Of a DNA stretch of 64,000 nt, positions 52,347 to 60,727 are shown one piece after another (position 1 is the first letter of the stretch; the number at the start of each line of letters is the position of its first letter). The notes below the pieces were generated by a model, which was given only the letters and a program-made list of their open reading frames with translations, did no database searches and was not told the origin of the DNA. The stretch is taken from positions 1,364,001-1,428,000 of the forward strand of contig NZ_CP043505.1 in assembly GCF_008365295.1 (NCBI RefSeq). The letters are read 5' to 3'. The translations under genes were made by a program, and so were the position numbers. The stretch comes from Agromyces intestinalis. GTDB lineage: Bacteria; Actinomycetota; Actinomycetes; Actinomycetales; Microbacteriaceae.

Positions 52347-53366
52347 TCAGCCTCGGGGCGGCGGCGTCGGTGCTGCGGCGACCGACTCGCGCACCTCGAG
52401 CCGCACCGGCAGTTCGACCTCGTCGGGGGCATCCTCGCCGTCGATCTCGCCGAGCAGCATGCGCGCCGCGACCGCGACCTTCTCGCCCAGGTCCTGCGCG
52501 ACGGTGGTGAGGCGCGGCCGCACGTAGAGCCCCAGGTCGAGGTTGTCGAAGCCGACGACCGAGACATCCTCGGGCACGGATGCCCCGCCGTCGCGCAATC
52601 CGGCCATGATGCCGACCGCGAGCACATCGGCGGTCGCGAACACCCCTGTGACGTCGGGGAACCGCGAGCGCAGCGCCCGCCCGAGTTCCAAGCCGTCCTC
52701 GTACGTCGTGTTGACGGCGACAGTCTCAGCCGTGGCATCCGGCACCTCGGCGACGGCGGCGACGAAGCCGTCGTGGCGGCGACGCACGACGCCGCTCGCA
52801 CCGAAGGCCGGGCCGGCGAACAGCAGCCCGCGGTGCCCGTGCTCGAGGAGGTGCTGCGCGGCGATCAGTCCGCCGCCGAAGTCGTCGCTGCGCACGCCGG
52901 TGGCGCGGGGGTTGAGCGAGTAGCTGTCGACGGCCAGCAGGGGCACGCCGTGCGCGGGCAGCGCGTCGATCTCGGCATCGAGGAACCCGAGGAGCACCGC
53001 GCCGTCGAGCCCCCACTCCTGCACAGCCTCGCCGACCTCGGCGGGTTCGGTGATGCCGCGCAGCAGCACGTGGTAGCCGGCTTGGCGCAGCTGCCGTTCG
53101 ATGCCGCCGATGACGGCCACATGGTGCGGGCTCATCGTGAGCATGTCGCCCTCGGCGACCGGTACGAGCACCCCGATCGTGTGCGAACGGCTGGCGGCGA
53201 GGCTGCGCGCCGACGCGTTCGCGACGTAGCCGCGGGCGACGACGATATCCCGCACGCGCTCGATGGTGGCCTGCGAGACGCGCGCGGTCTTGCCGTTGAC
53301 GACGTTCGACACGGTCATGACGCTGACGCCCGCCTCCTCGGCGATGTCCTTCAGCGTGACGGCCAT
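52347..53366 (-). CDS. LacI-family repressor of the divergent GH13 unit
   Basis: 339 residues. The LacI HTH is at the N-terminus (MAVTLKDIAEEAGVSVMTVSNVVNGK, hinge ARSLAASRSHTIGVLVPV). The sugar-sensing core follows (VTGVFATADVLAVGIMAGLRDGG; VSVVGFDNLDLGLYVRPRLTTVAQD). It is divergent from the GH13/binding-protein unit with a 119-bp spacer containing a LacI-type operator over the GH13 start site, so it is probably a repressor released by the imported sugar. It may also control its own gene. Confidence 0.92.
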   Translation of the reverse strand: MAVTLKDIAEEAGVSVMTVSNVVNGKTARVSQATIERVRDIVVARGYVANASARSLAASRSHTIGVLVPVAEGDMLTMSPHHVAVIGGIERQLRQAGYHVLLRGITEPAEVGEAVQEWGLDGAVLLGFLDAEIDALPAHGVPLLAVDSYSLNPRATGVRSDDFGGGLIAAQHLLEHGHRGLLFAGPAFGASGVVRRRHDGFVAAVAEVPDATAETVAVNTTYEDGLELGRALRSRFPDVTGVFATADVLAVGIMAGLRDGGASVPEDVSVVGFDNLDLGLYVRPRLTTVAQDLGEKVAVAARMLLGEIDGEDAPDEVELPVRLEVRESVAAAPTPPPRG

Positions 53367-53405
53367 GCCCGCTCCCCTCTCGTCGGATCAGTGTATGGGC
53401 CGCGC

Positions 53406-53463
53406 TTGACATCGTGGCGATCGTCCACGTACGCTCCCAGCCAGATTGGTATAGCGCTAAACC
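53406..53463 (+). promoter_or_regulatory. GH13 promoter and operator
   Basis: TTGACA (53406-53411), an 18-bp spacer and TACGCT (53430-53435) make a sigma-A promoter. Downstream, GGTATAGCGCTAAACC (53448-53463) is a 16-bp palindrome with two mismatched positions and the central AGCGCT of LacI-type operators. It overlies the early transcribed region, a steric block. It differs from the TGNAANCGNTTNCA sites of the mal region, so separate repressors are likely. Confidence 0.78.
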
Positions 53464-53485
53464 TAGTGCAACCGGAGAGGACCAC

Positions 53486-55186
53486 GTGAGCTCGCTGCCG
53501 AGCCCCGCGACGCGCGTCGCCGACGCGCTCGCCACCGCGACCATGGCGGATGCCCCGTGGTGGGCCGATGCCGTCGTGTACCAGGTGTACGTGCGCAGCT
53601 TCGCCGACGCGAACGGCGACGGCACGGGTGACCTCGAGGGCGTGCTCGCCCACCTCGACCACCTCGAGTCCCTCGGCGTCGACGCGATCTGGTTCACCCC
53701 GTGGTACGCATCCCCGATGGCCGACGGCGGCTACGACGTCGCCGACTACCGCGCGATCGACCCCGCCTTCGGCGACCTCGCCACCGCCGAGCGGCTCATC
53801 GCCGAGGCATCCGCCCGTGGCATCCGCACCATCGTCGACATCGTGCCGAACCACGTGAGCGACCGGCATCCCTGGTTCCGGGCCGCGCTCGCGGCCGAGC
53901 CGGGCAGCGACGAGCGCGCTCGGTTCTGGTTCCGCCCCGGCCGCGGCGCCTGCGGCGAACTGCCGCCCACCGAGTGGATCTCGAGCTTCGGCGGCCCGAC
54001 CTGGACGCGCACCACCGACCCCGACGGCCGACCCGGCGAGTGGTACCTGCACGTGTTCAGCCCCGCCCAGCCCGACCTGAACTGGGATCACCCCGCCGTG
54101 CGCGCCGAGCACGAGGACGTGCTGCGGTTCTGGTTCGACCGCGGAGCGGCAGGCATCCGGGTGGACTCCGCGGCGATGCTGGTGAAGGATGCCTCGCTGC
54201 CGGTCGCTCCCGCGGCCGCCGGCGACCCCGACCACCCGCACCTCGACCGCGACGGGGTGCACGAGATCTACCGCGCCTGGCGCGCCGTCGCCGACGAGTA
54301 CGACGACCCGCGCCTGCTCGTCGGCGAGGTGTGGCTCGCCGACCCCGCGCGCTTCGCGCGCTACCTGCGCGACGACGAGCTGCACGGTGCGTTCAACTTC
54401 GAGTTCATGACCAAGCCGTGGGATGCCTCCGCGCTGCGCGCGACCATCGCCGAGACGCTCGACTGGCACGAGGGGCTGAGCGCGACGCCGACCTGGGCGC
54501 TGTCGAACCACGACCTCACCCGCCCGGCCACCCGCTACGGCCGCGCCGACTCGTCGTTCTCGTTCGAGCAGAAGCGCTTCGGCACGCCGACCGACCACGC
54601 CCGCGGCCTCGCGCGCGCTCGCGCGGCCGCCATGCTGGCCGCATTCCTGCCCGGCTCGCTCTACATCTATCAGGGCGACGAGCTCGGCCTGCCCGAGGTC
54701 GAGGACCTGCCCGACGAGCTGCGCCAAGACCCGATGTTCGCGCGCAGCGGCGGCGTCGACCCCGGGCGAGACGGATGCCGCGTGCCGCTGCCGTGGACCC
54801 GCGCCGGCGCCTCGCTCGGCTTCTCGCCGACAGGCGCCGCCTGGCTGCCGCAGCCGGCCGAGTGGGCCGGGCTCTCGGTCGAGGCGCAGGCGCGCGACGA
54901 GGCATCCACGCTGTCGCTCTATCGACGGATGCTCCGGCTGCGCCGCGACCTCGTCCGCGAAGGGCGCAACGGCGCGAGCCCGACCGGCTTCGCCTGGGCG
55001 GAGCATCCCGACCCCGACGTCATCGCGCTGCGGCGCGGAGACATCCTGCACCTCACCAACCTCGGCAGCCGGCCCGCCGCGCTGCCGCCGCACCGCGACC
55101 TGCTGCTCGCGAGTGCGCCCGACGCCCGGAACCACCTCGAGAGGAAGGAGCTGCCCGCCGACACCTCGGTCTGGCTCCGCACCTGA
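53486..55186 (+). CDS. GH13 alpha-glucosidase paralogue
   Basis: 566 residues. GTG53486 was chosen because GGAGAGG ends five bases upstream. Features: WWADAVVYQVYVRSFADANGDGTGDLEG, nucleophile Asp227 in GIRVDSAAM, acid/base Glu281 in LVGEVWL, and Asp343 in SNHDLTRP. It is clearly related to the enzyme at 45832-47541, with the same QGDELGLPEV and DGCRVPLPW motifs. Cytosolic. It is followed by a sugar-binding lipoprotein gene in the same orientation, so it hydrolyses a disaccharide or oligosaccharide brought in by that system. Confidence 0.94.
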   Translation: MSSLPSPATRVADALATATMADAPWWADAVVYQVYVRSFADANGDGTGDLEGVLAHLDHLESLGVDAIWFTPWYASPMADGGYDVADYRAIDPAFGDLATAERLIAEASARGIRTIVDIVPNHVSDRHPWFRAALAAEPGSDERARFWFRPGRGACGELPPTEWISSFGGPTWTRTTDPDGRPGEWYLHVFSPAQPDLNWDHPAVRAEHEDVLRFWFDRGAAGIRVDSAAMLVKDASLPVAPAAAGDPDHPHLDRDGVHEIYRAWRAVADEYDDPRLLVGEVWLADPARFARYLRDDELHGAFNFEFMTKPWDASALRATIAETLDWHEGLSATPTWALSNHDLTRPATRYGRADSSFSFEQKRFGTPTDHARGLARARAAAMLAAFLPGSLYIYQGDELGLPEVEDLPDELRQDPMFARSGGVDPGRDGCRVPLPWTRAGASLGFSPTGAAWLPQPAEWAGLSVEAQARDEASTLSLYRRMLRLRRDLVREGRNGASPTGFAWAEHPDPDVIALRRGDILHLTNLGSRPAALPPHRDLLLASAPDARNHLERKELPADTSVWLRT

Positions 55187-55187
55187 C

Positions 55188-55219
55188 GAGCCGTTCACCA
55201 TCCGAGCCGTTCACCATCC
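55188..55219. repeat. 16-bp perfect tandem duplication
   Basis: GAGCCGTTCACCATCC occurs twice without a gap (55188-55203 and 55204-55219), directly after the GH13 stop codon. A recent small duplication; it lengthens the spacer between the glucosidase and binding-protein genes. Confidence 0.9.
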
Positions 55220-55292
55220 ACGCAGCCGCCGGCTGCGACACTCGCACAGCACCCACAGACACAAACAGCACTCACAGACGAAGAGGAAGACG

Positions 55293-56651
55293 ATGACGTC
55301 ATCATTCAAGATCGCCGGCGCGATCACCGCGCTCGCCCTCGCCGTGCCGCTCGCCGGCTGCGCGACCGCAGAACCCGCCGACGACGGCAGGGTCACGCTG
55401 CAGGTCGCCATCGACGCCGGCCTCGACGACGGCGCGATCGCCGCGTTCGAGGAGCGCGCCGCGCAGTTCGAGAAGCAGAACCCCGACATCACCATCGAGT
55501 CGGTCGAGTACACCTGGGATGGCACGACCTTCGCCGCGGCCCTCGCCGGCGGCACCCTGCCCGACGTGTTCACCATTCCGTTCACCGATGGCCGGGGCCT
55601 CATCGCGAACGAGCAGCTCGCCGACATCTCGAAGCTCGTCGCCGAGCTGCCCTACGCCGGCGACTTCAACCAGAACGTCGCGGTCGCCGGCCAGGCCGCC
55701 GACGGCAGCCAGTGGGCCGTGCCGATCGCCGCCTACGGCCAGGGGCTGCACTACAACCGCACCCTGTTCGAGCAGGCGGGCCTCGACCCCGACCAGCCGC
55801 CCACGACCTGGGACGAGGTACGGGCCGACGCCAAGCAGATCGCGGATGCCACGGGGGTAGCCGGGTACGCGCAGATGACGTCGTCGAACACCGGCGGGTG
55901 GATCCTGACCACGCTCGACTACGCGCTCGGCGGCCGGCTCGAGCAGGTCGACGGCGACGAGGTCACCTCGACCATCGACACCCCCGAGATGACGAAGGTG
56001 CTCGAGATGGTCAAGACCATGCGCTGGGAGGACAACTCGATGGGCGCCAACTTCCTCTACGACTGGGGCAGCATCAACCAGGCGTTCGCCTCGGGCCAGA
56101 TCGGCATGTACGTGTCGGGCGGCGGCAACTACGGCAACCTGTTCACGCAGAACCAGATGAACCCCGACGACTACGGGCTCACCGTGCTGCCGCTCGCCGA
56201 CTCGGCCGACGCGGGCGTGCTCGGCGGCGGCACCCTCGCCGTCGTCTCGGCCAACGCGACCGAGGCCGAGCAGGCCGCCGGCGTGAAGTGGATCGACTTC
56301 TACTACATGCAGAAGCTCGCCGACGAGGACGCCGCGGTCACCGCCGCGAAGACCACCGCCGAGTCGGGCGCCCCCGTCGGAGCCCCCGAGATGCCGATCT
56401 TCGACGAAGCCACCTACGCCGAGTCGCAGCGCTGGATCGCCGACTACGTCAACGTGCCGCTCGCTCAGATGACGTCGTTCACCGACCACATCTTCGAGCA
56501 GCCGCTGCTGCCCGAGCCCGGCCATCACACACAGGAGGTCTACGCCATCCTCGACCCGGTGATCCAGGCCGTGCTGACCGACCAGAACGCCGACATCGCC
56601 GAGCTCCTCGCCGACGCGGAGCAGCAGGCGCAACAGATCCTCGCGGGCTGA
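55293..56651 (+). CDS. Sugar ABC transporter substrate-binding lipoprotein (orphan)
   Basis: 452 residues, ATG55293 after AAGAGGAAG. Signal peptide with lipobox PLAGCAT (residues about 19-25). Family-1 solute-binding signatures: QFEKQNPDITIESVEYTW, LPDVFTIPFTDGRGLIANEQLADISKL, HYNRTLFEQAGLDPDQPPTTWDE, and FASGQIGMYVSGGGN. It probably binds the sugar hydrolysed by the upstream glucosidase. No permease or ATPase genes follow: a strong terminator comes next, so it must use permeases encoded elsewhere, perhaps even the MalFG of this window. Confidence 0.92.
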   Translation: MTSSFKIAGAITALALAVPLAGCATAEPADDGRVTLQVAIDAGLDDGAIAAFEERAAQFEKQNPDITIESVEYTWDGTTFAAALAGGTLPDVFTIPFTDGRGLIANEQLADISKLVAELPYAGDFNQNVAVAGQAADGSQWAVPIAAYGQGLHYNRTLFEQAGLDPDQPPTTWDEVRADAKQIADATGVAGYAQMTSSNTGGWILTTLDYALGGRLEQVDGDEVTSTIDTPEMTKVLEMVKTMRWEDNSMGANFLYDWGSINQAFASGQIGMYVSGGGNYGNLFTQNQMNPDDYGLTVLPLADSADAGVLGGGTLAVVSANATEAEQAAGVKWIDFYYMQKLADEDAAVTAAKTTAESGAPVGAPEMPIFDEATYAESQRWIADYVNVPLAQMTSFTDHIFEQPLLPEPGHHTQEVYAILDPVIQAVLTDQNADIAELLADAEQQAQQILAG

Positions 56652-56668
56652 ACCGCGCGGGGTGCAGC

Positions 56669-56704
56669 AGGGGCGGTGCCGGAGTTGAGGCCGGCACCGC
56701 CCCT
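56669..56704. terminator. Bidirectional terminator hairpin
   Basis: AGGGGCGGTGCCGG (56669-56682) and CCGGCACCGCCCCT (56691-56704) form a perfect 14-bp stem with an 8-base loop. It lies between the converging binding-protein and PH-domain genes, so it can stop transcription from both sides. There is no T-run, as is common for actinobacterial terminators. Confidence 0.85.
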
Positions 56705-56734
56705 CATTCGTGCGCCGCGTTCTCGCGACGCGCG

Positions 56735-57412
56735 TCAGCGCGGAAGATCGATCGGCGCCGTGCTCGCGCGGTCGGGGTCGACGGGGTCGATCGGCTGCGT
56801 CGCCTGCTGACGTCGCTCGTCGTCGCGGCGCTCGTCGTCACGCGGGCCGCGCTCGACGAAACCGGGCCAAGGCGCCGCCTGCGGCATCGGCAGCGGAGCA
56901 TCCGGTTGCTGCGGTCGCCCGCGGAGGCCGGACTGCTGGATGACCCGCTGGATCGTGAGCCCGCGTTCGTCGGGATCCCCGACGAACCGGATCTCACGCA
57001 GTCCCTGCTCCTGCGCAGCGGATTCGAACACGAAGTGCCCGTAGCCGAAGATGCGGCCGATGATCGGCTTGTGCACCGAGATGTCGAGGATGCGCGACAG
57101 CGGCATCGTCGCGATGCGCTGCGACAGGATGCCGTGCACGCGGAACACCCGCATGTTCGTGATGACGAAGCGATCCATGTGGCGCCCGAGCATGCGCCAC
57201 CAGCCGTGCAGCACGATCGCGCCACCGACCGCGGCCGGCACCCACCACGCCTGCGGGGGCACCACGAACGCGAGCAGCAGCACGATGAGCCCGCCGAACA
57301 TCTCGAGCGTCGACCCCACGAGCGACGTCCAGTGCTTGCGCACCTCATCGATCACGACCTCGCCCTGGTCGGCGATGAGATGTCGGCGGATGCGCGGATC
57401 GAACAGGCCCAT
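56735..57412 (-). CDS. PH-domain (YdbS/bPH2-like) membrane protein
   Basis: 225 residues. A short N-terminal region (RRHLIADQGEVVIDEVRKHW) is followed by two transmembrane helices (LGGLIVLLLAFVV; WWVPAAVGGAIVLHGWW) and a bacterial PH domain (DRFVITNMRVFRVHGILSQRIATMPLSRILDISVHKPIIGRIFGYGHF). The C-terminal 60 residues are a disordered Pro/Asp/Arg-rich tail. Function unknown; such proteins are often linked to membrane stress. It follows a small membrane-protein gene by 10 bp. Confidence 0.88.
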   Translation of the reverse strand: MGLFDPRIRRHLIADQGEVVIDEVRKHWTSLVGSTLEMFGGLIVLLLAFVVPPQAWWVPAAVGGAIVLHGWWRMLGRHMDRFVITNMRVFRVHGILSQRIATMPLSRILDISVHKPIIGRIFGYGHFVFESAAQEQGLREIRFVGDPDERGLTIQRVIQQSGLRGRPQQPDAPLPMPQAAPWPGFVERGPRDDERRDDERRQQATQPIDPVDPDRASTAPIDLPR

Positions 57413-57422
57413 CTCCCGAACC

Positions 57423-57590
57423 TCAGCTCGAAGCGAGCGTGACGAAGAACTCGGTGACCGCGACGCCGGCGCCCCAGACCGCGCCGAACGCGACCTGCAC
57501 CGCGGTCGCGGCGTCCTGTGGGCGGGTCACGAGGTAGAAGACGGCGAAGGCGATGACGAGCCCGAGGAGGATGCGCTTGACGAGCTTCAC
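57423..57590 (-). CDS. Small membrane protein
   Basis: 55 residues, GTG57590 with AAGGGAA about 10 bases upstream. The sequence begins VKLVKRILLGLVIAFAVFYL, and contains VTRPQDAATAVQVAFGAVWG, then AGVAVTEFFVTL. It has one clear transmembrane helix with a positively charged N-terminus and a second hydrophobic stretch. It is a common short actinobacterial family with no known function. It is probably co-transcribed with the PH-domain protein. Confidence 0.75.
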   Translation of the reverse strand: MKLVKRILLGLVIAFAVFYLVTRPQDAATAVQVAFGAVWGAGVAVTEFFVTLASS

Positions 57591-57799
57591 GGCGTGGGGG
57601 TTCCCTTCGAGACGTTGGCAGGCACGATCCCCCCAGAACGCGCGCGACATCGGCTTTTCTATCGCACCCCGGGCGAGCCCGCGACCAGCGCGCGGGCGCG
57701 TCGCGCATCGGGGTGGCGGATAGGATGCGGATGTCCCGATCCGCCGCGGATTCGGATTCACCACGCGTCCCGACACACGTCCCCGAACTGAGGAGCGGC

Positions 57800-58816
57800 A
57801 TGGCCGGCATCGATGACGTCGCCCGGCTCGCGGGCGTGTCCACGGCGACGGTCTCTCGCGCGCTCAGCGGACGCGGGCACGTGTCGGCCGCGTCGAAAGC
57901 GAAGGTCGAAGAAGCTGCGGCCCGACTCGGGTACGTGGTGTCATCGAGCGCGTCGAGCCTGGCATCGGGTCGCACTCGCAACGTCGGTGTCGTGGTGCCG
58001 TTCCTCAACCGGTGGTTCTTCTCGTCGGTGCTCGAGGGCGTGCAGCAGGCCCTGCTGCGCGCCGGGTACGACCTCACGCTGTACAACCTCTCGGGCGACG
58101 GCGACGAACGGGCGACCGTGTTCGAGCAGTTCCTGCTGCGCCGACGGGTCGACGCCGTCATCGCGATCTCGCTCGAGCTGACCGAGGCCGAGGTGCGCCG
58201 GCTGCACGAGCTCGGCAAGCCGTTGGTCGGGGTCGGCGGGCCGATCCCCGGCGTGCGCACGCTCACCATCGACGATGTCGCGGTCGCCCGGCTCGCCACC
58301 GAGCATCTGCTCGGCCTCGGGCACCGGCGCATCGCACACATCGGCGGCGACCTGGAGTTCGACGTCGACTTCCACCTGCCGACGAACCGGCGCCTCGGCT
58401 ACGAGGCCGCGCTGCGTGACGCGGGGATCGATCCCGACCCGCGGTGGTTCGCACCCGCCGACTTCACGATTCGCGGCGCCTACCACGCCGCCAAGCAGCT
58501 GCTCGGGGTTCCGCACGAGCGCCCCACCGCGATCTTCGCCGCCAGCGACGAGATGGCGATCGGCTCGATCCTCGCGGCGCGCGACCTCGGCATGGTCGTG
58601 CCTCGTGACGTGTCGGTCATCGGCGTCGACGACCACGACCTCGCCAACTTCTTCGGCCTCACGACCGTCGCGCAGTTCCCCCGCGGGCAGGGCGAGCACG
58701 CCGTCGAACTGCTGATGGACGAGCTCGAGCCCGGCAAGTCCCGCGCCGAGCCGTCGGCGACGCCGCTTCCGTTCGAGTTGCGGGTCCGCGCGTCGACCGC
58801 CCGACCCGCCGAGTAG
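57800..58816 (+). CDS. LacI-family transcriptional regulator
   Basis: 338 residues, ATG57800 after AGGAG. LacI HTH MAGIDDVARLAGVSTATVSRAL with SGRGHVSAASKAKVEEAAARLGY. Sensor core: RTRNVGVVVPFLNRWFFSSVLEG, TAIFAASDEMAIGSILAARDLG, and VSVIGVDDHDLANFFGLTTVAQFPR. It resembles actinobacterial regulators of maltose/maltodextrin genes and may be the repressor for the TGNAANCGNTTNCA sites near malE, as no regulator lies at the mal locus. That link is inference. A -10-like TAGGAT lies at 57721-57726. Confidence 0.9.
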   Translation: MAGIDDVARLAGVSTATVSRALSGRGHVSAASKAKVEEAAARLGYVVSSSASSLASGRTRNVGVVVPFLNRWFFSSVLEGVQQALLRAGYDLTLYNLSGDGDERATVFEQFLLRRRVDAVIAISLELTEAEVRRLHELGKPLVGVGGPIPGVRTLTIDDVAVARLATEHLLGLGHRRIAHIGGDLEFDVDFHLPTNRRLGYEAALRDAGIDPDPRWFAPADFTIRGAYHAAKQLLGVPHERPTAIFAASDEMAIGSILAARDLGMVVPRDVSVIGVDDHDLANFFGLTTVAQFPRGQGEHAVELLMDELEPGKSRAEPSATPLPFELRVRASTARPAE

Positions 58817-58846
58817 CGCCGCGGCGCGAGCTCCGAGGCATCCGTG

Positions 58847-58935
58847 GCGCCGGTGGCGCCCCGGGCGCCTCTCGCGCCGGTGGCGCCCCGGGCGCCCCTC
58901 GCGACCCTCGCGCCCCTCGCGCCCCTCGCTAGACT
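58847..58935 (+). repeat. GC tandem repeats leading to a leaderless-type promoter
   Basis: A 27-bp unit beginning GCGCCGGTGGCGCC is repeated twice (58847-58873, 58874-58900; one mismatch), then 9-mers of the GCGCCCCTC type run to 58929. Immediately after is TAGACT (58930-58935), a good -10 hexamer seven bases before the YajQ ATG, which has no Shine-Dalgarno. The arrangement points to a leaderless transcript with tandem repeats where the -35 would be. Confidence 0.6.
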
Positions 58936-58942
58936 GACGCGC

Positions 58943-59431
58943 ATGGCAGATTCGACGTTCGACATCGTGAGCAAGGTCGACAAGATGGAGGCCGACAACG
59001 CGGTCAATCAGGCCCGCAAAGAGATCGAGCAGCGCTACGACTTCAAGGGCGTCGGCGCCTCGGTCGAGTGGAGCGGCGAGAAGATCCTGCTGAAGGCCTC
59101 GAGCGAAGAGCGCGTGAAGGCGGTACTCGACGTGGTGCAGTCGAAGTTCATCAAGCGCGGCATCTCGTTGAAGAGCCTCGACTCGGGCGAGCCGTACCCG
59201 TCGGGCAAGGAGTTCCGCATCGAGGTGGGGCTCAAGAACGGCATCGACCAGGAGCACGCGAAGAAGATCGGCAAGATCATCCGCGACGAGGCGCCCAAGA
59301 CGGTCAAGAGCCAGATCCAGGGCGACGAGCTGCGCGTCTCGTCGAAGAGCCGTGACGACCTGCAAGAGACGATCCGCCTCCTGAAGGCCGCCGACCTCGA
59401 CGTCGACCTGCAGTTCACCAACTTCCGCTGA
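58943..59431 (+). CDS. yajQ: YajQ-family nucleotide-binding protein
   Basis: 162 residues, full length for the family: [22 protein letters not shown] at the start, [32 protein letters not shown], and [18 protein letters not shown], ending [11 protein letters not shown]. YajQ proteins bind nucleotides, including c-di-GMP in some bacteria, and act as regulatory cofactors. ATG58943 is the conserved start; upstream in-frame codons lie in simple repeats and are rejected. Confidence 0.95.
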   Translation: MADSTFDIVSKVDKMEADNAVNQARKEIEQRYDFKGVGASVEWSGEKILLKASSEERVKAVLDVVQSKFIKRGISLKSLDSGEPYPSGKEFRIEVGLKNGIDQEHAKKIGKIIRDEAPKTVKSQIQGDELRVSSKSRDDLQETIRLLKAADLDVDLQFTNFR

Positions 59432-59440
59432 CTCCGCCAT

Positions 59441-59511
59441 GGAACCAGGTTTGCGCGAATGAACATGATTCATTCGAGGTTCGGTCGCACAGATCCGGTT
59501 CAGTCCCGCAG
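59441..59511. repeat. Dispersed intergenic repeat, copy B
   Basis: GGAACCAGGTTTGCGCGAAT (59441-59460) resembles the left arm of the element at 12173. It contains the hairpin GAATGAA-CATGA-TTCATTC (59457-59475) and the inverted halves GAACC/GGTTC (59442-59446 and 59478-59482). It lies between the converging YajQ and AbiEi-like genes. Confidence 0.55.
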
Positions 59512-59517
59512 CGGCCG

Positions 59518-60474
59518 TCACCGGCCGTAGCCTCTGCGCCGAGGGACGCCGAGCGCGATGAGCCGTTCGACCACCGGCCGCACGGCGCGGAACTCGTTCC
59601 AGTCCCACCGGTCGAATGCACGCAGGCGCCGGCGTACGGCGTTCTCGCGATCCTTCTCCCTGATCACCGTGGCCGCTGAGGCTTCCGTCGATGCCGACAG
59701 GTACTTGCCGCGACCGTCGGCCTCGGCCCCCGCGTCGACCGAGCGCCAGTGGAAATCGAGCAACGCGGTGAACCCGAGTTCGGGAAGCGGGATCGGGTGC
59801 TGCAAGGCGGGCGCCTCGAACCCCTGCTCTTCGAAGAGTAGGCGGCTGCCCGTTTCGAGCGGGCTGTCGCTCGAGTCCGTCGCGCGACCGAGGACCGCCT
59901 CGACTTTGCTGCTGCCGCGATACGGCAGCAGCCGCTCGTGCAGCGCACGCACACGATCGATGGTCGTCAGCGCGGGTCGATCCTTCGTGCGACGGGGCCG
60001 CCGCAGAGCCGCGTCCATGGCGGTCAGCGCATCGGCGAGCGGCGCGATCCTCGCGAGCTGGATGAGCGTCAGTTCCACGCTCGTGATCACGATGCCCCCG
60101 ACTTCGACGCACTCGCTGCAGCCGAGGTTGCCGACCTCGATCACGCCGGTGCGACGCCGACCGGTGCGGGCGGACGATAAGAGGAACACCTCGCGAGGCC
60201 AGGTCTGCGCGAGGATCGGCAGCCCGAGCACCGCGGCAGCGGAGTATGCGGTGAAGACCGGCGCGGCGAGGCTCAACGCGGCGGCGCGCACGATCTCGGC
60301 GTACCGTTGCCGCGCGTAGGCGGGGCGTCGTTCCGCCCGTCGGTACACGCCGACCCGCACGCGTTCGAGCGAGCCATCGGCCACCTGCGCCCGAAGTGCG
60401 GCGTCGAGCCCGCGCTCGCGCGCCACTCTCGCGAGCACGAACCCATGCGGACCTTCGGGAAGCGATGCATGCAC
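59518..60474 (-). CDS. AbiEi-like / DUF559-related protein
   Basis: 318 residues, GTG60474 (weak RBS, start uncertain). N-terminal winged-helix-like region (GFVLARVARERGLDAALRAQVADGSLERVRVGVYRRAE) as in AbiEi antitoxin-like proteins, then FTAYSAAAVLGLPIL. The C-terminal part has PLETGSRLLFEEQGFEAPALQHPIP and FHWRSVDAGAEADGRGKYL with E and D at the positions of the DUF559/Vsr-like nuclease core. It is the second member of this superfamily in the window. No partner toxin gene is adjacent. Confidence 0.72.
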   Translation of the reverse strand: MHASLPEGPHGFVLARVARERGLDAALRAQVADGSLERVRVGVYRRAERRPAYARQRYAEIVRAAALSLAAPVFTAYSAAAVLGLPILAQTWPREVFLLSSARTGRRRTGVIEVGNLGCSECVEVGGIVITSVELTLIQLARIAPLADALTAMDAALRRPRRTKDRPALTTIDRVRALHERLLPYRGSSKVEAVLGRATDSSDSPLETGSRLLFEEQGFEAPALQHPIPLPELGFTALLDFHWRSVDAGAEADGRGKYLSASTEASAATVIREKDRENAVRRRLRAFDRWDWNEFRAVRPVVERLIALGVPRRRGYGR

Positions 60475-60618
60475 GCCCTCATGCTCACCCCGTCGTTGGC
60501 GACCTGAAGCCGCACTGGGCCTTTGGGTGCACGCATGCGCGACACGGTCCCGATGTGGAGGAGCACTCGCCGACTCGCCGACTCGCCTTCAGGTCCGTCG
60601 GAGCCACGTTCGCGTGAT

Positions 60619-60689
60619 GGAGCACATCCCGATGGGTGCTCCACCACGCAAATCGGCCTCTATCGGGGGAATCGGCCTCTATCGGTGGG
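60619..60689. repeat. Dispersed intergenic repeat, copy C
   Basis: The hairpin GGAGCAC/GTGCTCC (60619-60625 and 60636-60642) is followed by CGCAAATCGGCCTC and TATCGGGGG (60648-60670), a 23-bp match to 12221-12243 with two differences. A partial second copy AATCGGCCTCTATCGGTGGG follows (60670-60689). It lies upstream of the AbiEi-like gene, whose other side carries copy B. Confidence 0.6.
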
Positions 60690-60727
60690 CCGACACGGCG
60701 CGGCGGGACAGGCCCGGCGAATCACAG

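Noticed and set aside
55187..55292. Separate promoter for the sugar-binding lipoprotein
   Set aside because: No -35/-10 pair was seen; the spacer holds only a 16-bp tandem duplication and a ribosome-binding site, so co-transcription with the glucosidase is assumed.
57713..57799. Longer N-terminus for the LacI regulator at 57800
   Set aside because: The upstream 29 codons do not match the family and AGGAG is correctly placed only for ATG57800.
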